Of a stretch of DNA of 64,000 nt, positions 17,880 through 26,655 are shown piece after piece. The position numbers were made by a program, and so were the translations under genes. Positions within the stretch are counted from its first letter, which is position 1; every line of letters starts with the position of its first letter. The notes beneath the pieces were generated by a model. The model was not told the DNA's origin and did not search any database. It was given only the letters and a program-made list of their open reading frames with translations. Source of the stretch: Calothrix parasitica NIES-267 (lineage in GTDB: Bacteria > Cyanobacteriota > Cyanobacteriia > Cyanobacteriales > Nostocaceae); contig NZ_AP018227.1 of NCBI RefSeq assembly GCF_002368095.1, forward strand, positions 4,339,796 through 4,403,795, written 5' to 3'.

Positions 17880-18311
17880 GTGCAAAGGTTTGAAGATTTT
17901 GTACAGCAAGGTTGGAAAACTTTGGAATCGCTGATAAACACTGAATCATTCGGAAATTTAAATCCCAGTTTTAAAGATAATACTTGTTCTCCCACAGAAG
18001 ATATTTTTAAAGCTGTAAAACGGTTTGAATTTGAAAAGCAATCTGTATTAATGTTAGTAGCACTCAAACCAGAAGAAAACGAGCAAATAAGCGTTCGGGT
18101 GCGAATTTATCCAGATTCAGAAAATAATTGCCTTCCCGAACATCTCAAATTAGCTATATTATCTGATTCGGGAAAAACTTTAAAAGCAGTAACTTCTCGC
18201 AGCATAGATAATTTTATTCAACTTCCTTCCTTTCGTTGTAGCTCTCAAGAAAGCTTTAAACTTCAACTGTCTCTTAATAATATATGCTTTACGGAAAGCT
18301 TTTTTATCTAG
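17880..18311 (+). pseudogene. DUF1822 C-terminal fragment
   Basis: A 143-residue frame from GTG that corresponds only to the C-terminal third of the two DUF1822 proteins at 29502 and 38626. It reads VQQGWKTLESLI against VIDESWQALDSL. The ends also align: HLKLAILSDSGKTLKAVTS against NIKLILISKAGKVLQEITS, then SFKLQLSLNNICFTESFF against FSIKVSLGDSSIMEKFEL. A stop codon lies 5 codons upstream of the GTG in this frame and no ATG or Shine-Dalgarno is visible. The N-terminal DUF1822 domain is absent, so it is most likely a 5'-truncated remnant. A free-standing C-terminal domain cannot be excluded. Confidence 0.75.
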
Positions 18312-18436
18312 CATTAGTTACTAATCTCATGTTTTTTATACTCCCCAATTCCTTGTTACTATTATTTAATTAACATTCCTCTGTGCAGAATAATTTAAAT
18401 AAATAGTACAACTCAAGACCTTGGGATATTATCTGA

Positions 18437-19297
18437 ATGCATCAAACTAATAGCAATAAAATTATCATCTTTCCTTCCCATGAACAAATTCAAGCAGCAA
18501 TCAACTGGTTACAAAAATATCATCTTGTAAATCCAGATTTAGAATACGCTCTCAATCTTGTTAGTCAAGGAAAAATCATTCCCGATAAAACCGGAGAATT
18601 AGTAGCTATTTCCTACAAACCATCCATCAATCAAAAGGTAACTCCAGATAATATTCAAGGAGCAATGATGATAAATTCTCAAAATACTCAAACGTCTTTT
18701 GAGAGTTGCAATAAAATTACTACCCAAAACTTATTTTCTCTGCTAAAAAAATGCGGTTTACCCAAGAAAATTATCACTTCGAGCCAAGTTAAACAGTGGA
18801 TTCGTCCGCTGATACTCGAACATTATCAAATCGTAAAAGAATACGACCAAGCAGTGATGATTTGTACTCAATCGCTATCTGATAGTAAAGATAATAGTGA
18901 AAGTCGTTGGGCAACATTACAAGATAAACCTACACTTGTAGCTTACGAACAAGCATATATTAAAGAGCGCGGTAATGGAAATCTAAATCGCGATTGGAAT
19001 AGTTTAATTCAAAAACGTCAGATAGCTGTTTTGGAATACTCTGGAAAAATTGCTTCGGTTATTAGATACAACCCCACGAAAAATTATGCTTTAGTAGTAG
19101 CACCATTCACCTTTCCCGAATTTCGCAGACAGGGATTAGCTCGAAAGCTATTAATATTTTTGGCTAAAGAACTACTTCAAGAATATACAGCATTAAAACT
19201 GTGGGTAGATGAAGAGAATATTCCCGCAATTTCACTTTACCATTCTGCAAATTTCCGACAGATTGGTTCTTGCTACACTGGTTATTTCTGTGAATAG
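18437..19297 (+). CDS. GNAT family N-acetyltransferase
   Basis: A 286-residue protein. The C-terminal acetyltransferase domain carries the acetyl-CoA site, with ALVVAPFTFPEFRRQGLARKLLIFLAKELLQEY (motif A, R-R-Q-G-L-A) and LKLWVDEENIPAISLYHSANFRQIG (motif B) near the end. The N-terminal half (about 150 residues) is typical of cyanobacterial two-part GNATs and probably forms a degenerate second GNAT lobe. Acceptor unknown. It stands alone, convergent with the DUF4058 gene. Confidence 0.87.
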   Translation: MHQTNSNKIIIFPSHEQIQAAINWLQKYHLVNPDLEYALNLVSQGKIIPDKTGELVAISYKPSINQKVTPDNIQGAMMINSQNTQTSFESCNKITTQNLFSLLKKCGLPKKIITSSQVKQWIRPLILEHYQIVKEYDQAVMICTQSLSDSKDNSESRWATLQDKPTLVAYEQAYIKERGNGNLNRDWNSLIQKRQIAVLEYSGKIASVIRYNPTKNYALVVAPFTFPEFRRQGLARKLLIFLAKELLQEYTALKLWVDEENIPAISLYHSANFRQIGSCYTGYFCE

Positions 19298-19323
19298 TTA
19301 TTAGTTGCAAAATATTTCAAAGC

Positions 19324-20112
19324 TTAATTACGTAATTTTTTCTCCTTCAAAAGTGTATCAGCCCAAATTTTATTTTCTGAATTTAATGCTGCTACTGGTT
19401 CAATACTATAATCAATTGCTAAATCAAAACCTGCTTGTTCGTAAACTTGCTCTAACAAACTTTGTAAATCAACTAAAGGTTCGTTATCTTCAGATTTGAG
19501 AGGAAGTAAAAATTGGGGGATTTGTTGCTGAAGATTAAATCCGAAAACTTCCGCTAAAGGACGACGATTTCCCCGAGCAACTAAGATGCGATAATCAGTT
19601 TTAGGAATTTCGCTGAGAATTTGCATCGGTCTTCCAGCACGAAGTAAATCAATTTCTACCAAATGTGTAGGAGTACTTAATACATCTCGACGCTTTTCTT
19701 CATAAGCATCGCGTCCTTTTCCAGTACGTTTATTAGTAGGAGAAAGAACTTCAATAGTTGTTACCACATATCCAGTTGCTACTTCTCTAATTTCTAAATA
19801 AGCTTCCTTTTTCTCTTCCGGTACGGGAAGTTTAACAGTTACCGATTCTCCTTGAACGGGTAAAGTTGCTGTTGCTATTTTCTCCTTAGTAGAACTCTTT
19901 TTTTGAGTCGTTACCGCTACATCAGGAATTCCTACTAAAACCGAATCTTCAGTATCGCCTAAATATGTTCGTTTTTCGATAGCTACCCGATATTTAGGAC
20001 GAATTGGTGGAGCTATAGCAATAGCAATTGCTGTAATCAACCGATGATGAACTTCCGACCATAATTCAGGGTTTTCTAAATAAGGATTCATTCCCGGAAA
20101 TGGAGAAGACAT
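19324..20112 (-). CDS. DUF4058 family protein
   Basis: A 262-residue protein with the family hallmark MSSPFPGMNPYLENPELWSEVHHRLITAIA at the N-terminus, then YRVAIEKRTYLGD, YLEIREVATGYVVTTIEVLSPTNKRTGKGRDAYEEKR and VEIDLLRAGRPM. The E...EVLSPxNK...YxxKR...EIDLLR pattern recalls PD-(D/E)XK-like cores, but no activity is established. Multi-copy in filamentous cyanobacteria. Function unknown. Confidence 0.9.
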   Translation of the reverse strand: MSSPFPGMNPYLENPELWSEVHHRLITAIAIAIAPPIRPKYRVAIEKRTYLGDTEDSVLVGIPDVAVTTQKKSSTKEKIATATLPVQGESVTVKLPVPEEKKEAYLEIREVATGYVVTTIEVLSPTNKRTGKGRDAYEEKRRDVLSTPTHLVEIDLLRAGRPMQILSEIPKTDYRILVARGNRRPLAEVFGFNLQQQIPQFLLPLKSEDNEPLVDLQSLLEQVYEQAGFDLAIDYSIEPVAALNSENKIWADTLLKEKKLRN

Positions 20113-20555
20113 AAGCCTTACCTTGCATGACTATAGTTTCAATTTTAGATTAATTCTAAAAAAGATTGGATGAAACATTGATATTGACTCGAAACTGTTC
20201 AAGAAATTGGTTTCTAACAATCAATGACAATTCTATCTAAAAATAAATTAAAATTTGACTAAAATTTAGTTCTTTTTCAAGAAAAGCTCGTAATAAATTT
20301 TACTGATAAAAAATGTCCTTTTCAGTGTAAATTAGTTGTGGGATACATTTGCTAGTGCAAGGTTTTTTTGTCTGAATTCCTTGCTAGATAGCCTTTAAAA
20401 AAATAAGTTGACCCTAATTAAGTGACTTTTATTGCTTGGAGTTCAGTTGTATCACTGTCTTAATTTACTCTACGTAATTTTTATTGCATAACTAGGGAAA
20501 TTTTGACAGAGAAATTTCAAACCCTGCAAATTTCAAGATTAGAAAAATAAAAAAT
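20113..20555. other. Intergenic between divergent genes
   Basis: 443 AT-rich bases separating the DUF4058 gene and the amidase-RTX gene. A weak inverted pair GCAAGG...CCTTGC lies near 20358-20385. No coding frame seen. Confidence 0.5.
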
Positions 20556-22772
20556 ATGGCTTCTACCTTCAATCTTTCAGCAGCATCTACCTTTAATTTA
20601 CAAGAAGCGACTGTAGATGATATTCAAAAAGCATATAGTTTTGGCGCTCTGAGTGTTGAGCAATTAACTCAACTCTACCTGAATAGAATTGCAGCATATG
20701 ACGACCAAGGACCAGCGATTTCTGCTGTTATTTCTGTGAATCCCGATGCTTTGGATAAAGCCAAGGAGTTAGATGCAAAGCTACGAAGTCAAGGTGCTGA
20801 TGGAGCTTTGTATGGAATTCCGGTACTTTTAAAAGATAATTATGACACCTTTGATTTACCAACTACAGCGGGTTCCGATGTTTTAGATGGTTCGATTCCT
20901 CCGGATGATGCTTTTACCACGAAAGAATTTCGGGATGCTGGAGCAATTATTTTGGGTAAAACCAATATGAGCGAATTTGCTCTTTCTTCTGGAAGACTTG
21001 GTTACAGTTCCAAGGGAGGTTTAACGCTCAATCCTTATAATCTCAATCGCGATGCTAGTGGTTCGAGCAGCGGAACTGGTGCTGGAATTGCGGCGAATTT
21101 TGCAACGTTGGGAACCGGAACCGATACAGCGGGTTCGGTTCGAGGTCCATCTGCTGTGACTGGGTTGGTGGGAATAAAACCGACTCGGGGATTGGTGAGT
21201 GCTGATGGTATAGTTCCTCTAGCATTGACGGTAGATTATGCTGGTCCTATGACTCTTTCTGTGGAAGATGCAGCTATTGCTCTGGGGGTAATGGCTGGTG
21301 TTGACCCAAATGATCCAGCAACGTCAGCGAGTAAAGGTAAAGGTTTTGATGATTACACTCAATTCTTGGATAAAAATGCTTTAAAAGGAGCAAGAATTGG
21401 TGTAGCTCGGGATTATTTCGGTGGAAATGAAGAAGTTGATAAGTTGGTGGAAGCAGCTATTGAGAATATGAAGGCTGCGGGAGCGACTATTATAGAGTTG
21501 GATTTCCCTGATTCTGTTGTGGAAGCTTCTAATTACGGTACTTTATTAAATACTGTGGTTCAAGCTGAATTTAATCCCCAGATTGAGGAATATTTAGGTA
21601 CTCTTGATGGGGAATATCCGCAGAATTTGTCCGAATTAATTGCAGCGAGTCAAGACCCGGAATTGGTGAATTCAGAAACTCCGGTTAATCCCAATCGAAT
21701 TGCAGTTTACGAAGATTCCTTAGAATTTGGTGGTTTGGATAATCCGGAATATCAAGCAGCGATTAATCAAGGTATTCCCCAATTGCAGTCGGAATTAAAT
21801 AATATTTTTGATAGCAATAAATTAGATGCGATAGTCTACCCAACAATCGCAACGACCGCAACTCCAATTACCGACTCCGAAGGGAACGAAATAGAAGACC
21901 CAACTTATCAAGCTAATTTAGATAATATCGGTGGAGATCCCTATCGAGCAAATTATTTAGGAAATTTATCTGGTTTTCCCGATTTAACTTTACCTGTGGG
22001 ATATACAGAACAAGGTTTACCCGTGGGAATGTCTTTATTCGGTCAAGAATTTACCGAATCTACGTTAATTGGATTAGCTTACGCTTACGAACAGCAAAAT
22101 CCGGTTCGAGTTCCACCATCAAATACACCAGCTTTACCAGGAGAAAACTTTGAATATCTCACCGAAGTTTTGATTGTTGGTGATGGTGGGGATGATGTTT
22201 TGGAAACTGGATTATTACCAGATTTTGATGGAAATAAAGATGTTGTGTTTGCTGGTAAAGGTAACGATTTAGTCGATACTACTCAAAGTATTTCCGGTGG
22301 TAATCGGGTATTTGGTGGTAGCGGTGATGATGAATTCTTGGCTGGGAAGAACGATTATATCAACGGTGGTAAAGGTGATGATATTTTGGATGCTTCTACT
22401 GGTAGGGGAGGAAATCGTTTAAATGGTGGTGATGGAGATGATACCTTTTTTGCTGGTGGTAACGATAGATTGATTGGTAGTAAGGGTAATGATAGATTTT
22501 TTATTATCGAGAAAGGTGGGAATACAATTAGTGGTGGTAGCGGTCAAGACCAATTTTGGATTGCGAATGCTCAATTACCCGAGGAAATAAATACGATTAC
22601 TGATTTTGAAAGTGGAATTGATGTAATCGGGATTGGTGGTATTGGTGGTTTTGAAGATATTTCGTTTAAGGTTGATGATGGGAAGACGGTGATAAATATT
22701 TTGAATCAAGATGTTGCTGTTTTACTAGGAGTAGATGGACTTGGGGAAAGTGATTTTGCTTTTCTGACATAG
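20556..22772 (+). CDS. Amidase with C-terminal RTX-like calcium-binding repeats
   Basis: A 738-residue fusion. Residues about 15-530 are an amidase-signature hydrolase with a Ser-cisSer-Lys triad: Lys93 (VLLKDNYD), Ser171 (ASGSSSGTGAG) and nucleophile Ser194 (GTDTAGSVRGP). Residues about 540-738 are Gly/Asp-rich nonapeptide-like repeats (GGSGDDEF, NGGKGDDIL, NGGDGDDTF, SGGSGQDQF), ending with DFESGIDVIGIGG and the DVAVLLGVDG tail common in cyanobacterial exoproteins. There is no N-terminal signal peptide, which fits type I secretion through the RTX end. The amide substrate is unknown. Confidence 0.9.
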   Translation: MASTFNLSAASTFNLQEATVDDIQKAYSFGALSVEQLTQLYLNRIAAYDDQGPAISAVISVNPDALDKAKELDAKLRSQGADGALYGIPVLLKDNYDTFDLPTTAGSDVLDGSIPPDDAFTTKEFRDAGAIILGKTNMSEFALSSGRLGYSSKGGLTLNPYNLNRDASGSSSGTGAGIAANFATLGTGTDTAGSVRGPSAVTGLVGIKPTRGLVSADGIVPLALTVDYAGPMTLSVEDAAIALGVMAGVDPNDPATSASKGKGFDDYTQFLDKNALKGARIGVARDYFGGNEEVDKLVEAAIENMKAAGATIIELDFPDSVVEASNYGTLLNTVVQAEFNPQIEEYLGTLDGEYPQNLSELIAASQDPELVNSETPVNPNRIAVYEDSLEFGGLDNPEYQAAINQGIPQLQSELNNIFDSNKLDAIVYPTIATTATPITDSEGNEIEDPTYQANLDNIGGDPYRANYLGNLSGFPDLTLPVGYTEQGLPVGMSLFGQEFTESTLIGLAYAYEQQNPVRVPPSNTPALPGENFEYLTEVLIVGDGGDDVLETGLLPDFDGNKDVVFAGKGNDLVDTTQSISGGNRVFGGSGDDEFLAGKNDYINGGKGDDILDASTGRGGNRLNGGDGDDTFFAGGNDRLIGSKGNDRFFIIEKGGNTISGGSGQDQFWIANAQLPEEINTITDFESGIDVIGIGGIGGFEDISFKVDDGKTVINILNQDVAVLLGVDGLGESDFAFLT

Positions 22773-23147
22773 AGGGTTTTCTTGCACACCTGCTTGGGGT
22801 TGTAAATCCCAAGCTAATAGCAAAAGTCCTATAAATAGGACTAAAATCAAAGCCTTGGTATTTGGTAATTGGATAATTATTACAAACCATTCCAAATTCA
22901 AACAAACGGTTTCCAATAATGATGAGCAAAGTATTTGATGTAGATTTTGTATTCAATAAATCCAATTGAAATATTTTTCCCAGTCCATTTTAATGGACTT
23001 GTGCTATTAGCTAGGGGTTTGCAACCCCTGGTGGTGTGAATTATCTACAGAAACCTTACAAACCATTACCAATCGAAACAAGAGATGCCCAATAATAAGG
23101 AAGGAAAAATACCAATTCAACACAAATTTTTTTCTCGAATCGTCACA
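22773..23147. repeat. Intergenic with dispersed AGTCC/GGACT repeats
   Basis: 375 bases without a gene. They contain AGTCCTATAAATAGGACT near 22828 and AGTCCATTTTAATGGACTTGTGCTATTAGCTAGGGGTTTGCAACCCC near 22982-23030 (given as a joined description of two adjacent hairpins). A related AGTCCTATTTATAGGACTTGAGCTATTAG occurs at 55037-55065. These are dispersed intergenic palindromes. Confidence 0.65.
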
Positions 23148-24066
23148 AGCTTTAATTCCGAAACGGGACTCATAAACAAGAAACGAGGAATATAAAAATG
23201 GCGATCGCCATTTTTATAATGATTCAATCCCGTTTCCGGGATTCATAAATAAGAAACATTGTATAGTATGTCCCTGTCGCAGGGATAGAAAAGTTTCAAT
23301 CCCGTTTCCGGGATTCATAAATAAGAAACTTTTAAAAGGGCTGAGCGCACCTGGCGGAACATTTGTTTCAATCCCGTTTCCGGGATTCATAAATAAGAAA
23401 CTATTTGATATTTGGGAACTAGCCGAAAACAAACCGGAAGTTTCAATCCCGTTTCCGGGATTCATAAATAAGAAACAATTATAGTTTAGCTCGTTTTATA
23501 TTATGACTTTAAGTTTCAATCCCGTTTCCGGGATTCATAAATAAGAAACTTCCGAAGAGTAGTTATTAAGCAATACGCAAACCAGTTTCAATCCCGTTTC
23601 CGGGATTCATAAATAAGAAACGAAAAAGCCGACCCCGATAATTTTGATTATATGGATGTTTCAATCCCGTTTCCGGGATTCATAAATAAGAAACAATCCC
23701 GACGGTTCGCATTGTGCGGTAATAGACCTTTATGTTTCAATCCCGTTTCCGGGATTCATAAATAAGAAACACCACCGGGAAAATTTAAAATAAACGAGAA
23801 AACTGGCGAAGTTTCAATCCCGTTTCCGGGATTCATAAATAAGAAACTAATTTTGCTAGCTGGCAAAGAAGGAATGTCATTAGAGTTTCAATCCCGTTTC
23901 CGGGATTCATAAATAAGAAACAAAGTATAGGACACGTAGGGCACGCATTGCTTTGAAGGTTTCAATCCCGTTTCCGGGATTCATAAATAAGAAACTAAAT
24001 CTATGCGAGCAGAGACGTCGGCAATGGTAGTTTCAATCCCGTTTCCGGGATTCATAAATAAGAAAC
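23148..24066 (-). CRISPR. CRISPR array, 12 repeats plus one degenerate repeat
   Basis: A 37-bp repeat starts GTTTCAATCCCG and ends AATAAGAAAC (plus-strand reading), with a CCCG/CGGG stem. Starts are 23221, 23293, 23365, 23440, 23513, 23585, 23658, 23734, 23811, 23885, 23959 and 24030. The 11 spacers are 34-40 bp and all different. The repeat at 23221 has one mismatch, and a strongly degenerate copy lies at 23148-23184. The minus-strand reading ends GGGATTGAAAC, the usual 3' end of cyanobacterial type I/III repeats. The degenerate repeat therefore marks the old trailer end and the leader lies to the right. No cas gene lies within the window. Confidence 0.98.
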
Positions 24067-24265
24067 TCTGCCACCCAAAAGCGTTGACCAGAGCGAATTC
24101 CACAACCGATTTTGACGGGGGAGTTTAAAAACCCCATTCCAGCGATTGAGGAATATTGAAACATAAGAGCATGAAACTCTGAAACTATTCAATTATCGAG
24201 GTTCCGGCGTTTTGACGGGACATAAGGGTTTTCGACCCCGCTTTCCCCCGTCAAAAATAGTGTAG
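24067..24265 (-). promoter_or_regulatory. Putative CRISPR leader
   Basis: About 200 bp on the leader side of the array. The motif TTTTGACGGG occurs at 24110-24119 and 24210-24219, and inverted as CCCGTCAAAA at 24247-24256. The last two form an inverted pair. Conserved blocks of this kind next to the first repeat are typical of cyanobacterial leaders, which carry the array promoter and the integration anchor (family knowledge). Orientation is inferred from repeat polarity. Confidence 0.7.
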
Positions 24266-25215
24266 CAGAATTTTACAAAATTATTGTTTTATTCTCTCTG
24301 GGTTGCTCGGAACTATAGTTAATTGTTTTCCAAATCCAATGAGCATCCAATACGTAAATACAAACTAAATCTTATTGCAGTTTTATCAATTATTCTGTCT
24401 GTCCCTTAAAGTTTAGCAAACTCAATTCTGGTCAAAATAAAAATTTACTTGATGAAAACAAAGTTTATTATCATCTCACTATTTAAATATCAGAGTCAAA
24501 TAGACAATTATCGAATACTAACTTATGTAAACAGCAATCAGATTTTTTTTATAAATTATAGAAAAAAGTCTTAAAAAACAGTTTGCGTACTACAAAAAAA
24601 TAACGAGTTTTCAAGCTTAAAGTCATGAATAATAAAAGTTTTAATTACTTTTGCCAGCCTACCAATAGTATGCTACATACTGTAACTCCTATAATGCTGT
24701 TGGACTATTGATAATAGCATCAATAAGCGATTGAAACATTGCAAAATATTTAGATAAGTAAAATTATATATATCTGTCTTTTAAATCAATCTTTCCAGTA
24801 AATATTAGTTGAGTTAATATTCGGGATTTTGTTCGGTTAGAGAGTTTCAAAACTTATGAAATTGAATAATTACAACTAGAGTTATTTTTATTATTTTTGA
24901 TAGTTTATATTTCAGTCCTATTTATCTTATATCTTGCACTAGTGTCAGTTAGCTTTCACAAACAATTCTCCGCAGTCGCTACAACGGGCAGAACCTCCCT
25001 ACGGGTTCGTTAGTTGTTTTATATCCGATACTTTCTTAAAATATTTGATAATTTAAGGATTCGTTGAGATATTCTTTTCCTGGATATACACCCTACGAGC
25101 AATTACAATTATCAGATTATATTTACAATTAATTAAGAGTTTTAGACATCACTCAGGTGAGAAAATAGGGAAGCTACAAACAATCCAAAATCTAAAATCT
25201 AAAATCCAAAATCGA
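24266..25215. other. Long AT-rich intergenic region
   Basis: About 950 bases without a supportable gene. At 24924-24947 lies ATCTTATATCTTGCACTAGT followed by GTCA, one terminal sequence of the small element also seen at 38418-38547. A short run of AAAATC(T/C) repeats lies at about 25183-25213, directly before the P450 start. No cas genes or cas fragments are visible here. Confidence 0.7.
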
Positions 25216-26607
25216 ATGGCTAAACCGTTAATCCAAACTCTCCAATTAATTGCCAATCCCACCAACTTTTTCGATAACCATTTCAAAAAATATGGTGATA
25301 CCTTTAGTTTACGAGTTTTAGGAATAAATTCTCCTCCTGTTGTCTTTTTCAGCAGTCCCCAAGCTATTAATGATTGTTTTGCTATCCCCGCTCATAAATT
25401 AGATTTTAAAAAAGCTACTCACGTATTCAAACCGTTATTCGGCAGCGATTCTATTGTCTTTCAAGAAGGTAAATCCCATAATCGACAGCGACAATTGTTA
25501 ATGCCTCCCTTTCATGGCGGTCGCCTAAAATCTTATGGGGATACAATCTGTCGTATAACTAATAATGTCATTCGTGATTGGAAACCCGGTAATATCGTTT
25601 CGATGCAGCAAGTAATGCCCGATATTACTTTACAAATTATTTTACAGGTAGTATTTGGAATAACTCCGGGAGAACGTTACGAAAAGTTAATCAAGTTATT
25701 AACTGCTTTATTAGACGATATTACTAAACCGTTATTTTCCAGCTTATTTTTCTTTCCCCCTTTACAGCAAGATTTAGGAAAATGGAGTCCTTGGGGAAAT
25801 TATCTTAAAAGAAGGGAAGAAATTGATACATTAATATATGCAGAGATTTCCGAACGTAGAGCAAGTAACGATGGTTTTGGTGAAGATATTTTAAGTCTGT
25901 TGATGTCATCTCTTGACGAAGACGGTGAGAAAATGACGGATAAGGAGTTACGCGACCAATTAGTTTCTTTATTATTATTAGGTTACGAAACTACTTCTGG
26001 AGTTCTAGCTTGGTTATTCTACATGATTCACTCGCATCTAGAAGTGAAAGATAAATTAATTAACGAATTACAAATTCTAGATAATTTAGATAATAACTTA
26101 GATAATAATCCTCCAGAAAAAATTGCTCAACTACCTTATTTAAGCGCAGTTTGTTCCGAAACCATGCGACTTCACCCCATAGCTTTAATTTGTACTCCGA
26201 GGATGGCTGTAGATAAAGTAGAAGTTGCTGGAGAAAACTTTCCCAAAGGTACTGTTTTAGTTCCCTGTATATATTTAGCCCATCGTCAGGAAACAACTTA
26301 TCAACAACCAGATAAATTTATCCCCGAAAGATTCTTAGATAGAAAATTTTCTGCATTTGAATATCTACCCTTCGGTGGAGGTTATCGCGGCTGTATTGGT
26401 TCAGCTTTTGCTGTGTATGAAATGAAGTTGATTTTAGCAACGATTATCCAAAAATTTGAATTAGAATTAGTGGATAAAAAACCAGTAAAACCGGTGCGAA
26501 GAGGAATTACAATTGTTCCTAGTGGTGGTGTTCCAATGATTGTAAAATCGCAACTTCATACATCACAGAAAAAACAGAAAACTAATAATTCTTCGGTATC
26601 AATATAG
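25216..26607 (+). CDS. Cytochrome P450, CYP110-like
   Basis: A 463-residue soluble P450. The I-helix oxygen-activation motif LLLGYETTSGVLAW lies near residue 260. The K-helix ExxR is ETMR, the PERF-type motif is FIPERFLD, and the haem-ligand loop is FGGGYRGCIG with Cys393. The N-terminal style (IANPTNFFDNHFKKYGDTFSLRVLG) fits the CYP110 family of cyanobacteria, members of which hydroxylate fatty acids, alkanes or terpenes (family knowledge). No ferredoxin or terpene cyclase lies beside it. An in-frame LDNNLDNN repeat interrupts the helix after HSHLEVKDKLINELQ, a small expansion of AT-rich DNA. Confidence 0.93.
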   Translation: MAKPLIQTLQLIANPTNFFDNHFKKYGDTFSLRVLGINSPPVVFFSSPQAINDCFAIPAHKLDFKKATHVFKPLFGSDSIVFQEGKSHNRQRQLLMPPFHGGRLKSYGDTICRITNNVIRDWKPGNIVSMQQVMPDITLQIILQVVFGITPGERYEKLIKLLTALLDDITKPLFSSLFFFPPLQQDLGKWSPWGNYLKRREEIDTLIYAEISERRASNDGFGEDILSLLMSSLDEDGEKMTDKELRDQLVSLLLLGYETTSGVLAWLFYMIHSHLEVKDKLINELQILDNLDNNLDNNPPEKIAQLPYLSAVCSETMRLHPIALICTPRMAVDKVEVAGENFPKGTVLVPCIYLAHRQETTYQQPDKFIPERFLDRKFSAFEYLPFGGGYRGCIGSAFAVYEMKLILATIIQKFELELVDKKPVKPVRRGITIVPSGGVPMIVKSQLHTSQKKQKTNNSSVSI

Positions 26608-26616
26608 AACTGATTT

Positions 26617-26649
26617 AATTACCAATTACCAATTACCAATTACCAATTC
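26617..26649. repeat. STRR heptanucleotide tract AATTACC
   Basis: Four perfect AATTACC units (26617-26644) and a partial fifth. Short tandemly repeated repetitive heptamers are known from heterocystous cyanobacteria. A second tract of the same unit is at 62055-62075. Confidence 0.95.
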
Positions 26650-26655
26650 CCTAAA

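Noticed and set aside
19305..19499. 64-codon plus-strand frame
   Set aside because: Antisense shadow of the DUF4058 gene.
23214..23465. 83-codon minus-strand frame with repeated MNPGNGIET units
   Set aside because: It is the CRISPR repeat read as protein; the periodicity equals the repeat-spacer unit.
24266..25215. Possible cas gene remnants beside the array
   Set aside because: No frame with Cas1, Cas2, Cas6 or effector motifs could be found; the region is AT-rich non-coding.
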